64,000 nt of DNA. Origin: Loripinus fragilis. Taxonomy: Eukaryota; Mollusca; Bivalvia; Lucinida; Lucinidae. The notes under the pieces were generated by a model. It saw only the letters and a program-made list of their open reading frames with translations, was not told the DNA's origin and did no database searches. Each line of letters starts with the position of its first letter. The stretch's first letter is position 1. The stretch lies in assembly GCA_964019695.1 (NCBI GenBank), contig OZ026528.1:50901495-50965494 (forward strand). The letters are read 5' to 3'. Positions 13,434 through 24,500 of this stretch are shown one piece after another. The position numbers were made by a program, and so were the translations under genes.

Positions 13434-13845
13434 TCAGACTGCCATCACAACCACCACCACTACCTCCAACATCATTGCACTAACAATAAAACCACCACCA
13501 CACTCACCACCACTACCACACCTACCACCACCACCATCACCACCACTGTCATCATTGCCACCACCATCATCACCACCTTCAAATCCTCCTCCTGCTACAA
13601 ATTCCCTACAGTATCCTGACTGTATCCTCACTGTATCCCCACTGTATCTTGACTGCATCCTGACTGTATCCCTACTGTATCCTGACTGTATCCTCACTGT
13701 ATCCATATTATACACATCACCACCACCACAATCACCACCTTTCAAACTACCACCACCACCACAACCACCTTTCATCACTATAACCCCTTACACAACCACC
13801 ACCACCACCATCACCATAATCACCACCACCGCCACCTTCCAACGT
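13434..13845. repeat. CCA-rich microsatellite with an embedded ~10-bp minisatellite
   Basis: (ccaccacca)n-type text surrounds a run of tgtatcctgac / tgtatcctcac / tgtatcccca units at 13606-13705. The two open frames across it are low-complexity and not credible genes. Confidence 0.9.
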
Positions 13846-14002
13846 TTCTAATGCCCATACATGACATGCCCTCAGTGACCATGCAATATACATTCCTTCC
13901 AATGAGACTGTTATATTTCTTCTTATCTGTCACTGCTTGATCTAGGTATTCCAAGTAATCAACCCAATTGTTTCATTGCATCAGAATCAAATTGATAAAA
14001 GT

Positions 14003-16500
14003 AAGTAATGGTGCAAAGATCAGGAATCGATACAATCAAGTACCACACCTGACCCAGGATACCAATGGGAAAGTGACAAACTCACAGAAGACACCACAAA
14101 CGAGAGCCAAGAGGTCAGCCCTTTCCCAGCAGGTGACCAAAAAGCACATATAAACAGACGCGCACAAAACATAGCAAACACAAGACAGAACAAAAACATA
14201 AAAGATCCACAAAAGAAGTACCGCCTTGGAACGGTCAGTAAAATATTTTACTGGAGGGCTTAAACCGGTTTAACGGCGCCAACCTCACCCTTAATTCAGA
14301 TGTGGATCAAGACACATAGATATTTGGTTTGCATGAAAGACCCCTAACTTATCAATGCATCATCTCCTAAAACATATAAATCAAGATATAACAAGGAGAT
14401 AAAGCAAGGATAAGGACTCAACAGTAAATTAAACTGAATACCGGAGCAAAAGAAATCCAACAGGTAAACCCCGGTGGGCCCGACAAACAGCCAAAGCATC
14501 AGGCCCCTACCATCTCATCAATAGATAAGTCTTTAAGTCAGAACCATCAAAGAGTCTGAAGTCCGACCCACCGGCGTGCAATTAAAGAGGAAAGCAAAGT
14601 TGCCAACCGTGATTGGGTTGACTACCAAGCATGCAGTCTGTTGCAATACATTAATGTTATAGCCAATCTTTTTATAATGGGAAATTATTTTAATGAACTG
14701 CGCTGAAAAATTATTAGAGCCAACAATCTTCTTCAACTTATACACCAAGTCACCATAGAAATCAGGTTCCGAAAGTCCTTGGCGCAAGAGAGATTTAAGT
14801 CCAACTTGGAATTTAGAAATCAAATCATAGTATCGTCTATAAAATTTTGAAAATGTTTTGCGAAGTTTATGATACCGATAGCCTTGTTTAAGAAGTTTCT
14901 GAGTTAACAATTTATTGCGAGTGTTGAAGTCAACAACATAGCTAGATGCTCTAGCAAAACGAATGAGTTGAGAGATATAGACTCCATAGGATATAGAACG
15001 AGGAACATCACCATCTAAAAATGGGAAATTGACAATTTCAAAATCAATGTCGTCACGTTTGTCATAAATTTTGGTAGAAACAATATCATTAAAAATTGAC
15101 AAATGCAAGTCTAAAAACGCGGCTTCGGTATCAGAGGCATTGGCTTTATTAAGTTGGAGCTCTGAAGGGTATATTTGACTAACCATATTGTCAAAATAAA
15201 CATTATTAATATTTAAAATATCGTCCAAATATCTGGAAGTAGTATTAAACGCATCAATAACATCAGCCTGCTTATCATCAGAAAGAGACATCATAAAGTC
15301 CCTTTCATAACAAAACAGGAATAAATCTGCAACCAGGGGAGCACAATTAGTGCCCATAGGAATCCCAACAACTTGTCTATAGAGCTTGGTGCCAAATCGA
15401 ATAAAAATGTTGTCCAACAAAAAGGTCAGCGCATCGCATACATTTTGACACGACCATGCATGATATTTTTTAGGTTTTTCTGAAGTAAAAAATGCATTTC
15501 TGTCACTACATGCAAGGTAAGGAGAGCCTTCTCTCTGGAAGGTACTTTCAATAAGATCAATAAGTTTATCTTTAATTAAATTATGAGGTAAAGTAGTGTA
15601 AAGAGTAGAAAAATCATAAGTAGACAAACTGGTCGCATTGAAATCTCTAGCTTTAAGTTTATCTAAAATTTCACCTGAATTTTTAATCGACCAAAATAGG
15701 TTTTTACCAGATCTCTCATATACCTTTTCACAATATTTGATAACATGTTTTTAACAGCTGTAAGACACGAGGTTAACAATTTAGAAAGTTCTGTTGTTGT
15801 ACAAGAACTAGAATTTGCAATAAATCTTGCTTTATAGGGTTTTTTATGGAGTTTAGGTAACCAGTACAACGTAGGAACTTTGTCTTGATTTTCTTTAGCT
15901 TTGACACCAAAATGTAGGGCTGTATGACAACCATGCCCATCAACAATCACCCTTTCACTTAAAGAAGGCTGCAGTTTATAGGCATTAGTGTCAACAAGCT
16001 CACGCTTAAGAGTATTAATATAATACAATCGTCAAACAACTACAACATTGTTAGCAGCTTTATCTGCTGGAACCAAAACATAGTTCATATGAAAATCCTG
16101 GATACCTCGTTTAAGATGACTAAAAGAAGATTTAGGTTTAGGGGGCAAAAGATGTGTATTACGAGAGTAAAATGAAATACGAGTATCAATAATTTTAAAA
16201 ATGTTAATCTTCCATTCCTTCAAAGCATCAGGTTCAACATTTTCCCGTTTGCACCAACGATTACTGAAGTCATTTAAAGAAGCAGCGATCTCTCTACGAC
16301 ATTTAGAGAAATCAATATTAGAGGGAAATCTATATTTAGGACCTTTAGAAATGATATTGCGAACTCTAGCGTCAGGAATGACATTTAGATTACCTGTAAT
16401 AAAATGCCCTGCAGAGGGATATAAATAATTTGAATTTTTACAATCTCAGGAGGCAGGAGTATTGGATACCCTTCTTTCTCAGTTTGTCATCTTTCCATTC
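14003..16500 (-). mobile_element. Penelope-like retroelement copy P1 (Naiad type, near-intact RT)
   Basis: Minus-strand element. The 3' end is at about 14003 next to AGTAAGTAA repeats and includes a ~530-bp 3' UTR (14003-14532) that recurs at 1, 5.0, 52.9 and 63.4 kb. The coding part is described separately. The RT has the hallmarks YDFSTLYTTLPH, GIPMGTNCAPLVADLFL and YLDD. An upstream CxC-like site precedes GHFITGNL, the layout I recall for Naiad Penelope-like elements with an N-terminal endonuclease. No GIY-YIG domain is readable upstream, so the copy is probably 5'-truncated near 16.45-16.5 kb. Clade assignment is from motif memory; a tree would settle it. Confidence 0.82.
14533..16448 (-). 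CDS. Penelope-like reverse transcriptase with two in-frame UGA codons and one frame offset
   Basis: Reading from 16448 down: UGA-Asp-Cys (the UGA where the first Cys of a CxC motif is expected), NSNYLYPSAGHFITGNL, a CRREIAASLNDFSNRWCKRE block, ADKAANNVVVV, a second UGA at 16031-16029 followed by RLYYINTLKREL, then YWLPKLHKKPYKARFIANS. At GTTAAAAACATG (about 15746) the frame moves by one base to continue HVIKYCEKVYERSGKNLFW and the RT core ending at 14533. Between these points there is no TAA or TAG over about 640 codons. That pattern fits recoded UGA (selenocysteine) better than random decay; selenoprotein Naiads are reported from clams. I saw no convincing SECIS hairpin by eye in the 3' UTR. 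Role: RNA-templated DNA synthesis for retrotransposition. Confidence 0.72.
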
Positions 16501-16689
16501 TCCAAAATTTACTCTCATCTCTTCCTTCCATTTTTTTTTATCTCAACATAACGATGATTTCCAAGACTGAATCTACAGCTAGACATGTTGCCTGTTGATA
16601 TTCTATGATGAGAATTAGGAAATCTCTCATCTCTCATTCTTAAATATTTTGATCACTTCAAGGTCTTCTGACTATTCAGATATTTTGAA

Positions 16690-17885
16690 GTAATAGTACC
16701 ACATTCCCATTGATAAGAAACGTGAACCATTATTACATTACCGCACCGTTACCATATCAAATATGCTCCCACAATCTTTACAATTCCAGACCAGACAAGA
16801 CCATACCAGGCCAGACCATTGTATTTAGAATGGCAATTGAGGAACTGGAAATGGAGACAAAGGCAAAAAACGAAGAAGATAATGTCAGTAACAGATGCCA
16901 AACACATTTGAATGTGTGTATGTGCCCAAGATATAATTCTCAGATGAATATGTTTTAAGCATGCAATTTACATAGAGACTTTGCACTGCTCTGTACGCTT
17001 TATTATCAGCGACACGGCACTGAAATTTTCAGTGATTATTCATTATCACAAGACGTCACCACCCTTCTTTGAGATTTAAAAAAAACAAGAATATAATGGT
17101 ACCAAATCGATTTTTAAACTCTCACATTGAAACCGGAAGTGTACAGTTGTCGTAAAACTTTAATCGCCAAAAATGGACTAATCAAGTTTACTGTGCTTGG
17201 CCTACAGCGTTCAAATAAAATTAAGTGCATTTAACAATTTTACCAGGAAATACTGGTGAATTTAAAAAATCTCGAAAAATTTTGAAAAATGCAACATTTT
17301 AAAAATGCGTAAAAAATCCACCTTAAGCAAAATTTTAGTTGTTTGGTGTTTTTCAAGTCGGACAGACCAGTTTGTAACCACCTAAACGTCAATTTTATAT
17401 AAAAAAACCTACTCTCAAAACCATTTTTTCTTTAAAAAAGTCGATTTTTGCATTTTTAACCCAAAAAACTTTGAAGTGAAATAAAACTGTTCAAAAACAC
17501 TGCTAAACGTTTGCCCATTAAAATGCACATATATAGTCAAAAAATCATTTCAATTTTATTAGCGTTTGGTCAGAAATAATGAGTTTGAAAAGTGACCAAT
17601 TAGAAGTTGTTTTATTAAAGTACCACTTTCCGATTGATCAGAAACGTGAACCATTATTACATTACCGCACCATTACCATGTCAAATAAGCTCCCATAATC
17701 TTTATAATTCAAGACCAGACAAGACCATGCCAGGCCAGACCATTGTATTTAGAATGGTTATTCAGGAACTGGAAATGGAGACAAAGGCAAAAAACAAAGA
17801 AGATAATGTCAGTAACAGATGCCAAACACATTTGAAGATGTGTATGTGCCCAAAATATAATACTCAGATGAATATATTTTTCTAC
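16690..17885 (+). repeat. Pair of ~265-bp direct repeats
   Basis: 16690-16955 and 17622-17885 are about 95% alike (gaaacgtgaaccattattac ... aacacatttga). The ~670 bp between them is AT-rich with aaaaatcgattttt motifs. The two similar short frames come from this duplication; whether they encode anything is unclear. Confidence 0.85.
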
Positions 17886-18161
17886 TTTATGAACATTAAC
17901 GTAGAACCAGTAGTAAGGGAACCCTTTTCATTTTGAGGTATCTTTTACTTTACACATAAAAAGATATGCATTCCAAGTAAATATCTGGTGTGACCTCAAC
18001 CAATCATCTCCAGTAAACCCATCAGTTGTCAAGCATGTGCTGGTATATGTGGAGGTCACAACTGATACTACATCAAATATATGGGTTCTCTTATTTTTGG
18101 TTCTTCCTATATAGCAATTTTAACTTACTCGTTTTTAGACTCATTTATGACAGCTTATATA

Positions 18162-18402
18162 TGGGCCTCGTTGGGAAAAAAACCTGTTTTCGGGGGTTTG
18201 CGAACAACACAGGCGCAGATCAGCCTGCGCATCCGCGCACTCTGATCAGCGCCATTGTTATTAGCTTTTTGGAAAGTATCATATCTAGCCTTGCCTCGAA
18301 CGAAATTTTAATTTTCTAGCTAGTATCTGTAGCTGAGCAGGCTGGATTCAATCTCACTTTGTCAGAAACCCCAAAGACAGGTTTTGTCAGGACGAGGCCA
18401 AT
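18162..18402 (+). mobile_element. MITE family 1 (GGGCCTCGT ends), near-complete
   Basis: Ends tgggcctcgttgggaaaa and gtcaggacgaggcca; inner aaacctgt/acaggttt continues the inverted repeat. The core gcgcagatcagcctgcgcat ... ctgatcagcgcc is shared with family 2. The 97-codon frame across it is not a gene. Confidence 0.85.
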
Positions 18403-18478
18403 ATTAAAAGACATACATTAAATGGCTTCGGACATACACTTTCTGAGATTATTTATTTACTTATGTATATATTAACAG

Positions 18479-18556
18479 GATTGGAAGGACCTGGGATTAG
18501 ATATGTCAACTACAAGCGACGAGGCATGCAAGATGTTTGATGCAGCTCTCACGCAG
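18479..18556 (+). CDS. TTC38: TTC38-like coding exon a (first recognised)
   Basis: Acceptor attaacag, then 26 complete codons reading DWKDLGLDMSTTSDEACK and onward to ALTQ; donor CAG|gtacat. It matches the N-terminal TTC38 segment. An in-frame ATG is present at the ninth codon, but the family has conserved residues before it, so I treat this as an internal exon and assume an unlocated short first coding exon upstream. Confidence 0.88.
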
Positions 18557-21500
18557 GTACATCTAGTTTATGGGTCACTATGCAAGAAAACCTGTCTTTG
18601 GGGTTTCTGACATAATAAAAATGTAACCAGCCTGTCAGCGACATACCTTACCTAGAGTATTGAAATTTGACTTGTACGAGGGGTGCTCAGAAAGTTCGCG
18701 GAAAAGTGCTATTAAATCGCATTGCTTTTATCGATTTCAATGAAAATTTATAGATATAAACTACCATTCATAGCAAGTTGACTGGAATTAAAATTAAGAA
18801 AATGTGACGTCAGACGTATGAGCACGAGGCGCCGCTGTGACGTCACTTCGCTGGAACCGGCCCATCTGTACCCCTGGACTGCTTCTTGGGGCTAAAACTC
18901 GTGCTTGTGCTTGAATTGATTGGTATTTGTAACGGAAAGTAATGTTCCGTCATTCTTTGAACATAATATGAGGTTTTTATGTTATTCCGCTGCGCTATGT
19001 ATTCAAATTAATAGGTTTCAGTTCGAAGGGAAGGCCTAAAATGCGTCAATTTTTCGAGTTTTTGTAAATTTTAAATAAAAAAACTTATTTTCTTGTCAGT
19101 GCTCATCTCAATAATAATAATATTGGACTTAACTATCAATATTAGATCTATTGTCCTTAAAAAGGGTGTTTTTCAAAGTATGTAAATTGTTTATTTTAAA
19201 GAATTGACATGCTAAAACACGCAATGGGTTCATAGAAGTTGAATGCTTTGCTTTTTTTGACAGTACTGTTATTCGTTTCGATTAAGAACACCGTCTGTTA
19301 GATATAAATCTTTGAAAGTTTGCATAGAAGATGAGTAAATATGTCATTGAATATGGATGTAACGCAATATGGGCTATCACAGCATAACAAAATTTTACAA
19401 AATGTTGAAGTTTAATTTGTTGTGTAGTAAAACGTCAAAATGCAACGTAAAATGGGCCGGTTCGCGTGATATAGCGTTGCCTTGATGACCGCTGTAACGC
19501 ACGTAGACGACATACATCAAGCATATTGTAACCGATCAACTACATATGTATTGCTGTAGTATGTGCTGTAATTCAAGCTCTATTGATCAAACGATGTAGA
19601 AATGGCAACTATTTTCCGCGAACTTTCTGATCACCCCTCGTAGAAAGTAGAGCTATAATATTGTCTATTAATCCAATAACAAATATTCTGTTCAGACTGT
19701 ATATATGCACAAACTGGTGTGCACCATGTTGTTTGCTTATAACAAAGTCTAGGTCCATATTTCATTGAAGCAGAATTTCACATATTTTGTCTTTGCATGG
19801 ATCCAGATGTGGGTCAGGGGACCCTGAACACTTCCCAAAATCACAAAATTATAGGTTTTTTTAGCAATACTTATCCAGATCCCCTGCAAAATTACATAAA
19901 GCTACCAACCCATACAAAAAAATGGGTAATTCTATATTGTAACTCTATATGAATTCTGTATAGTAGATACTTAGTACCAATTTAGTATAGAAAATCACAT
20001 ACAAATGAGCTTATTCTATATCCATGAATATATGATGTACTAATTCTATATTTTAAATTTCTTTAATACTATGTTAATTCTATACTATATTCTAGGTTAA
20101 TTCTATACTCAACGATGTATACTGGCGGACTTTAATTACGCAACACTAACTTCACCTTATATCTTCCAAAAGACTGTTGAATGTAAACTTCCTTTGCTTT
20201 GATAACGTCATCATGAGTTGGCTTCTTCAGCAAACACTTAAGTTTAAATTGTAAAACTAAACTTGACGACGTTATTTGCTCCGTATGAATTTAGCCATTT
20301 AAACATTTCTTAAGTAGAGGAGATTTTAAGCTATTGAATGAAAGGGTACACCCAGAAAAACATACACGCAAATAAGCTGTATCGCAGACCTGCCAATCAA
20401 TATGACAGTGATTCTTCAATGACTAACAATGTCCATGATACATATTTGAGGCTTCTAGTGTTTCTTGATTTTAAGAAGTAGGGAATCTTTCATTCATAAC
20501 ATTTGGTCACATGAAACAGTTGACCCCTATCTCAAAAAGTTTACATTTTAATGCATTAAATGCATCTTACTTAAACAAGTTGTCCATGTTTTACCAACAA
20601 ATGAACGCTCTTTAACATAAAATTAAAATTATTGTTCTGCCTTCTTTTTCGGGACATAAATTAAAACTGTTATCCAAGTGTTGCGTTTTTAAAGTCCGTC
20701 AGTATACTTTCTGCTTTCAATTCTATATTAATTATGTATGCTTATCTAACACTGTACTTATTCTATAATCTAACAATATAACACATGCTTAAAAACAGGA
20801 CTAAAATTCATGCATATGTGTACTTTTACACAACTTTTTAAACTATGTGTGTCTGGTCTAATATCAGAAAAGTCTTGAAATGCAAGTTAAATGTACTCAC
20901 ACTGAAATCGCATATTTTTGCTTTCTTGATAATATTCAGAGGTTTATTATTTCAAATCACAAACACTTCAAAACTTGAATTCCGAAATGGCCTCTTCAAA
21001 GCTTCTTTCAATTTTAGTTCGTTCCCCAACATAAAGTCCGTTTCATAAAGCTTCCTATTAGAATGGAACCAGGAGTTTTCTAATTATCTTCTAATGCTAT
21101 ACTTGACCTATGTCTAACTTTCGTGAGTTAACTCAACTATATCAATATATACCTTTGTTCTGAACAAAGTCAAATCTATCCTAATTCTGTATTGCCTAGA
21201 TAAACCAAGTCCAATGCTATACTAATTCTATATTAGCCCAAAAGTATATATCTGTAACCTAATTCTATACTAAACAATATAGAATTAGTGCATAATTAGT
21301 ACCTATTTAATATATTGGTAGAAATAATTTTTGTTTACGAACCCAGCATTCAGTGTTTGGCCATCGTCAGCATGCCAGCGAAACACAATTCAAATTGCGT
21401 TTTGCGGACAGGCCAATGATGGCCTGCTAATAGTGGTATTTGACTCCTACCTCTCCTCAACAAATAAACAAAAACAACAACGTAAAAATGGATCCCCGTT

Positions 21501-24500
21501 GACAAAACTTCCTGGACCTGCCCATGCTGTTCGCCCTTGACTTGACCATTCCAAATTGTTAAAAGCATGCTGTGTCTACACTATGTCTGTATGTGACTTG
21601 TGAGAAACCTTGTTTTCTGGGGTTTTGCCAATATCATGCTCAAACCCCTTTGCTCTATTACAGACCACGTGACAACAACGTGAGAACACTACACATACAC
21701 AAGTTACACATAACCATAGTAACACGTTTTAATAACCAAGTAAGCAAAATAAACAATAGAACATCGAAGCAACTGTTACAAGTTTCAAAATCCAAGTTAG
21801 CCAAATTACACACAAGTGATTTCACACAACTACTGTAAACAGCATGCGCAGATCCAGAAAGTTTTGTCATAGAGGGTCCAACTTTGACAAGTGTGGTTGT
21901 TTTATGTTGATGAAGGGAGAGAGAATCCAAATATTAATATAAGAGGAGCCATTATTGGCCCTCCAGCAAAATATTTTTTTTAAAATGGCGTTTTGCCCGG
22001 CATGCAGATAATGCCCTAGCATTGAATACTGGCTTGGTAGTTTTCTGAAATTACAGTGGATCAGGACCAGTATAGCTAAGAAACCCTATATTTTGTGTTT
22101 TTTTCTGTCCCACTCTGGATTAGCGAATTAGCAGATTCAACAACCTAGTGAGAATTTTACATAAAAAGTACATTACACACATCGGATGCAACAAGTTTCA
22201 ACATTTAAGAAATTACATTCAACGAATGTCAAATGTTTCAACAACCAATTATACACAGAAGGGAAATTACACACAGATATGGTAACGTGTTTCAACAACG
22301 AAGTGAGTAAAATTACACAAAACCAAACTTCGAAAACCGATCAAACACACAAAGTAGATATGTAGATAAAGGCTTTTGCCAAAGGTTTGGACTTAGGATC
22401 CATTAGATAGAAGTGCATTTATGTTCTATAATAAATTAGCCTTAAAGCACCAATCACAACAAAAGCTATCTGCGTTTGTCATTCGCTGAAATATTTTAAA
22501 AAATTCTTGGTGAAACAGTGAAGACCCAGACCAGACTGTATTTCTTTGCCCACGCTGTTTGCCTCCAAAACATTGACCAGTCTGCTAAGGGTTTTATGTC
22601 ACTGCAACGAACACTTGTTGCAGTGACAATGTTTGCAATAAAGGCAATCAAATTACATGAAATGAGCAGATGAGAGGAGAGTCATCGATTGTTGTGGATG
22701 ATGTGAAAATGGTTATTAGGGTAAAGTCGGGTATATTCGGACAGACAGCTAAATTCGGACAGCAACCTTGTTTGTATTGGAATAGAAATAAATAAACTAA
22801 GCAAACAGTGAAAATCCTGATGAGACGGCTCATAAGGAGCCGTCTCAGCTGGATTTACACTGTTTGCTAATGTGTGTCCGAATTTTCCTGATGTCCGAAT
22901 TTACCGACTTTACCCTATTCTTACAGTGGACAAACTTCTTCGACGACTCGGCTATTGGTGGTTTAGAAGGTTGTTTAGTGAAGATGACTGAAGCTGATCC
23001 CGAGTTTGGTAGGTCACTTAGGTTGGATTTTTTTTACATGGTTTCTGTTTAGCTCACCTGAGCAAAAGGCTCCGTGTGAGTTTTTGCGATCATATGGGCC
23101 CCAACGCGAGAAAACCTGTCTTCGGAGGTTTGCGAACAACACATGCGCAGACCAGCCTGCGCATCCTGGCAGTCTGATCAGCGCCTTTGCTAGTGGCTTT
23201 TTGGAAATTATCATATGTTATCTTGCTACATGTGAACTTTCAATTTTCTAGCTAGTCTCTTGAGCTGAGGAGACTGGTTTGAAACTCGACGCGATTAGGC
23301 CCATATTATGATGTCTCTTGTCCATCTGTCCAGCATCTGTCAACAACTTACTTTATACAATATCACTTTGTGGATTTTCAGCAAACCTCACTGGAACGAT
23401 CCTTGATGCCATGTTGTCAAAAGAATCCCATTTCATAAAATGGGCCTACATGTAGTTACCATGGCAACCAAAAGGAAAAACTAGAAAATACATATTTAAA
23501 AAATCACTGTCCGGATTTTAAAATAGCTTTATGCAAATTATCAATTATCATTGGATGATCCCTTACAAATTAAGATTAACCCATATAATCTAGCGGTCTT
23601 TTTGTGGGACATCTGCAAACAGTGCAAAACCAGACCAGATGCCACAAAACGTTTGCAAACAGAAGTTTCTTTTAGAATTTGAATAAAAATGAAAAAAAAA
23701 AAACAAACACCAACAGCCGTAAAATTGGAAATGAACTCATCCAATTCATAACAGTTGGAAATTCCATTCAGCATAAATGGGTAAATTGAAAACCGCGGGA
23801 ACGCTTTTACCTGACATAACAAAATCTTCATTTCAAAGACTACCAGGCCACTTTAAAAATAAATTGGCACTAAAGCTTCTTGGGTGAACATATGCAAAGA
23901 TTGCTCGAATACTTTTGGTCCCTTAAAAACATATACAGTTTTTCCTCTGTAAATATAGGGAAAATAAAAACAATCCTTTTGTTCATAACGACACTGCCAA
24001 TATAAAAGTTATTTGGCTCAAATAGTCCTAGGGTGACCATCTACCAAGACTGCTCTGATTTATTTGATCTATTGAAAAACATGGCCACCAGGTCGCAGGG
24101 CACATTTACCATTTGAGCCAGTACATGAGATTTCCAACAATGTGGCATTTTGACATGTGTAGACTCGGACGAGCCTCTGCAGCTTCCTTTTAAGCTTAGA
24201 AACTCCAAATGATGTTCAGTCAGTAGCATAACAATAATAGAATACTCAAGCGATTAGCAAAGGCTCTGATCAGACTGCGCGTATGCGCATGCTGATCTGA
24301 GGTTTTGCTGGTCGCACATACCATATTGTTGGAAATCTCATGCACTGGCTTATTTGTATATTAAAGAAAACTTAATAATAATCTTCTTTCCAAGACTACT
24401 AGGCTAATTTGAATATAATTTGGCACAAATGGTCTCTGGGTGACCATCTGCCAAGATCATGCGCTGATCCAGAGTGGGGACAGGGGGTTCAGAGCCCCTG

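Noticed and set aside
13606..13705. CRISPR-like array
   Set aside because: Direct tandem repeats of about 10 bp without spacers in eukaryotic DNA; a minisatellite.
13434..13851. Open frames of 98-114 codons on both strands
   Set aside because: They arise from CCA/GGT microsatellite and an ~10-bp minisatellite; composition is Pro/Thr- or Gly-only repeats.
14460..14530. Conserved hairpin (ggggcctga ... tcgggccc) just after the P1 stop as a SECIS element
   Set aside because: It forms a stem, but the required AUGA / GA core pair and apical AA arrangement are not visible in both P1 and P2.
16710..17936. Two similar frames of 82 and 100 codons
   Set aside because: They reflect a duplicated 265-bp repeat. 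They share start and reading frame, but there is no recognisable domain and a stop soon after, so coding status is unsupported.
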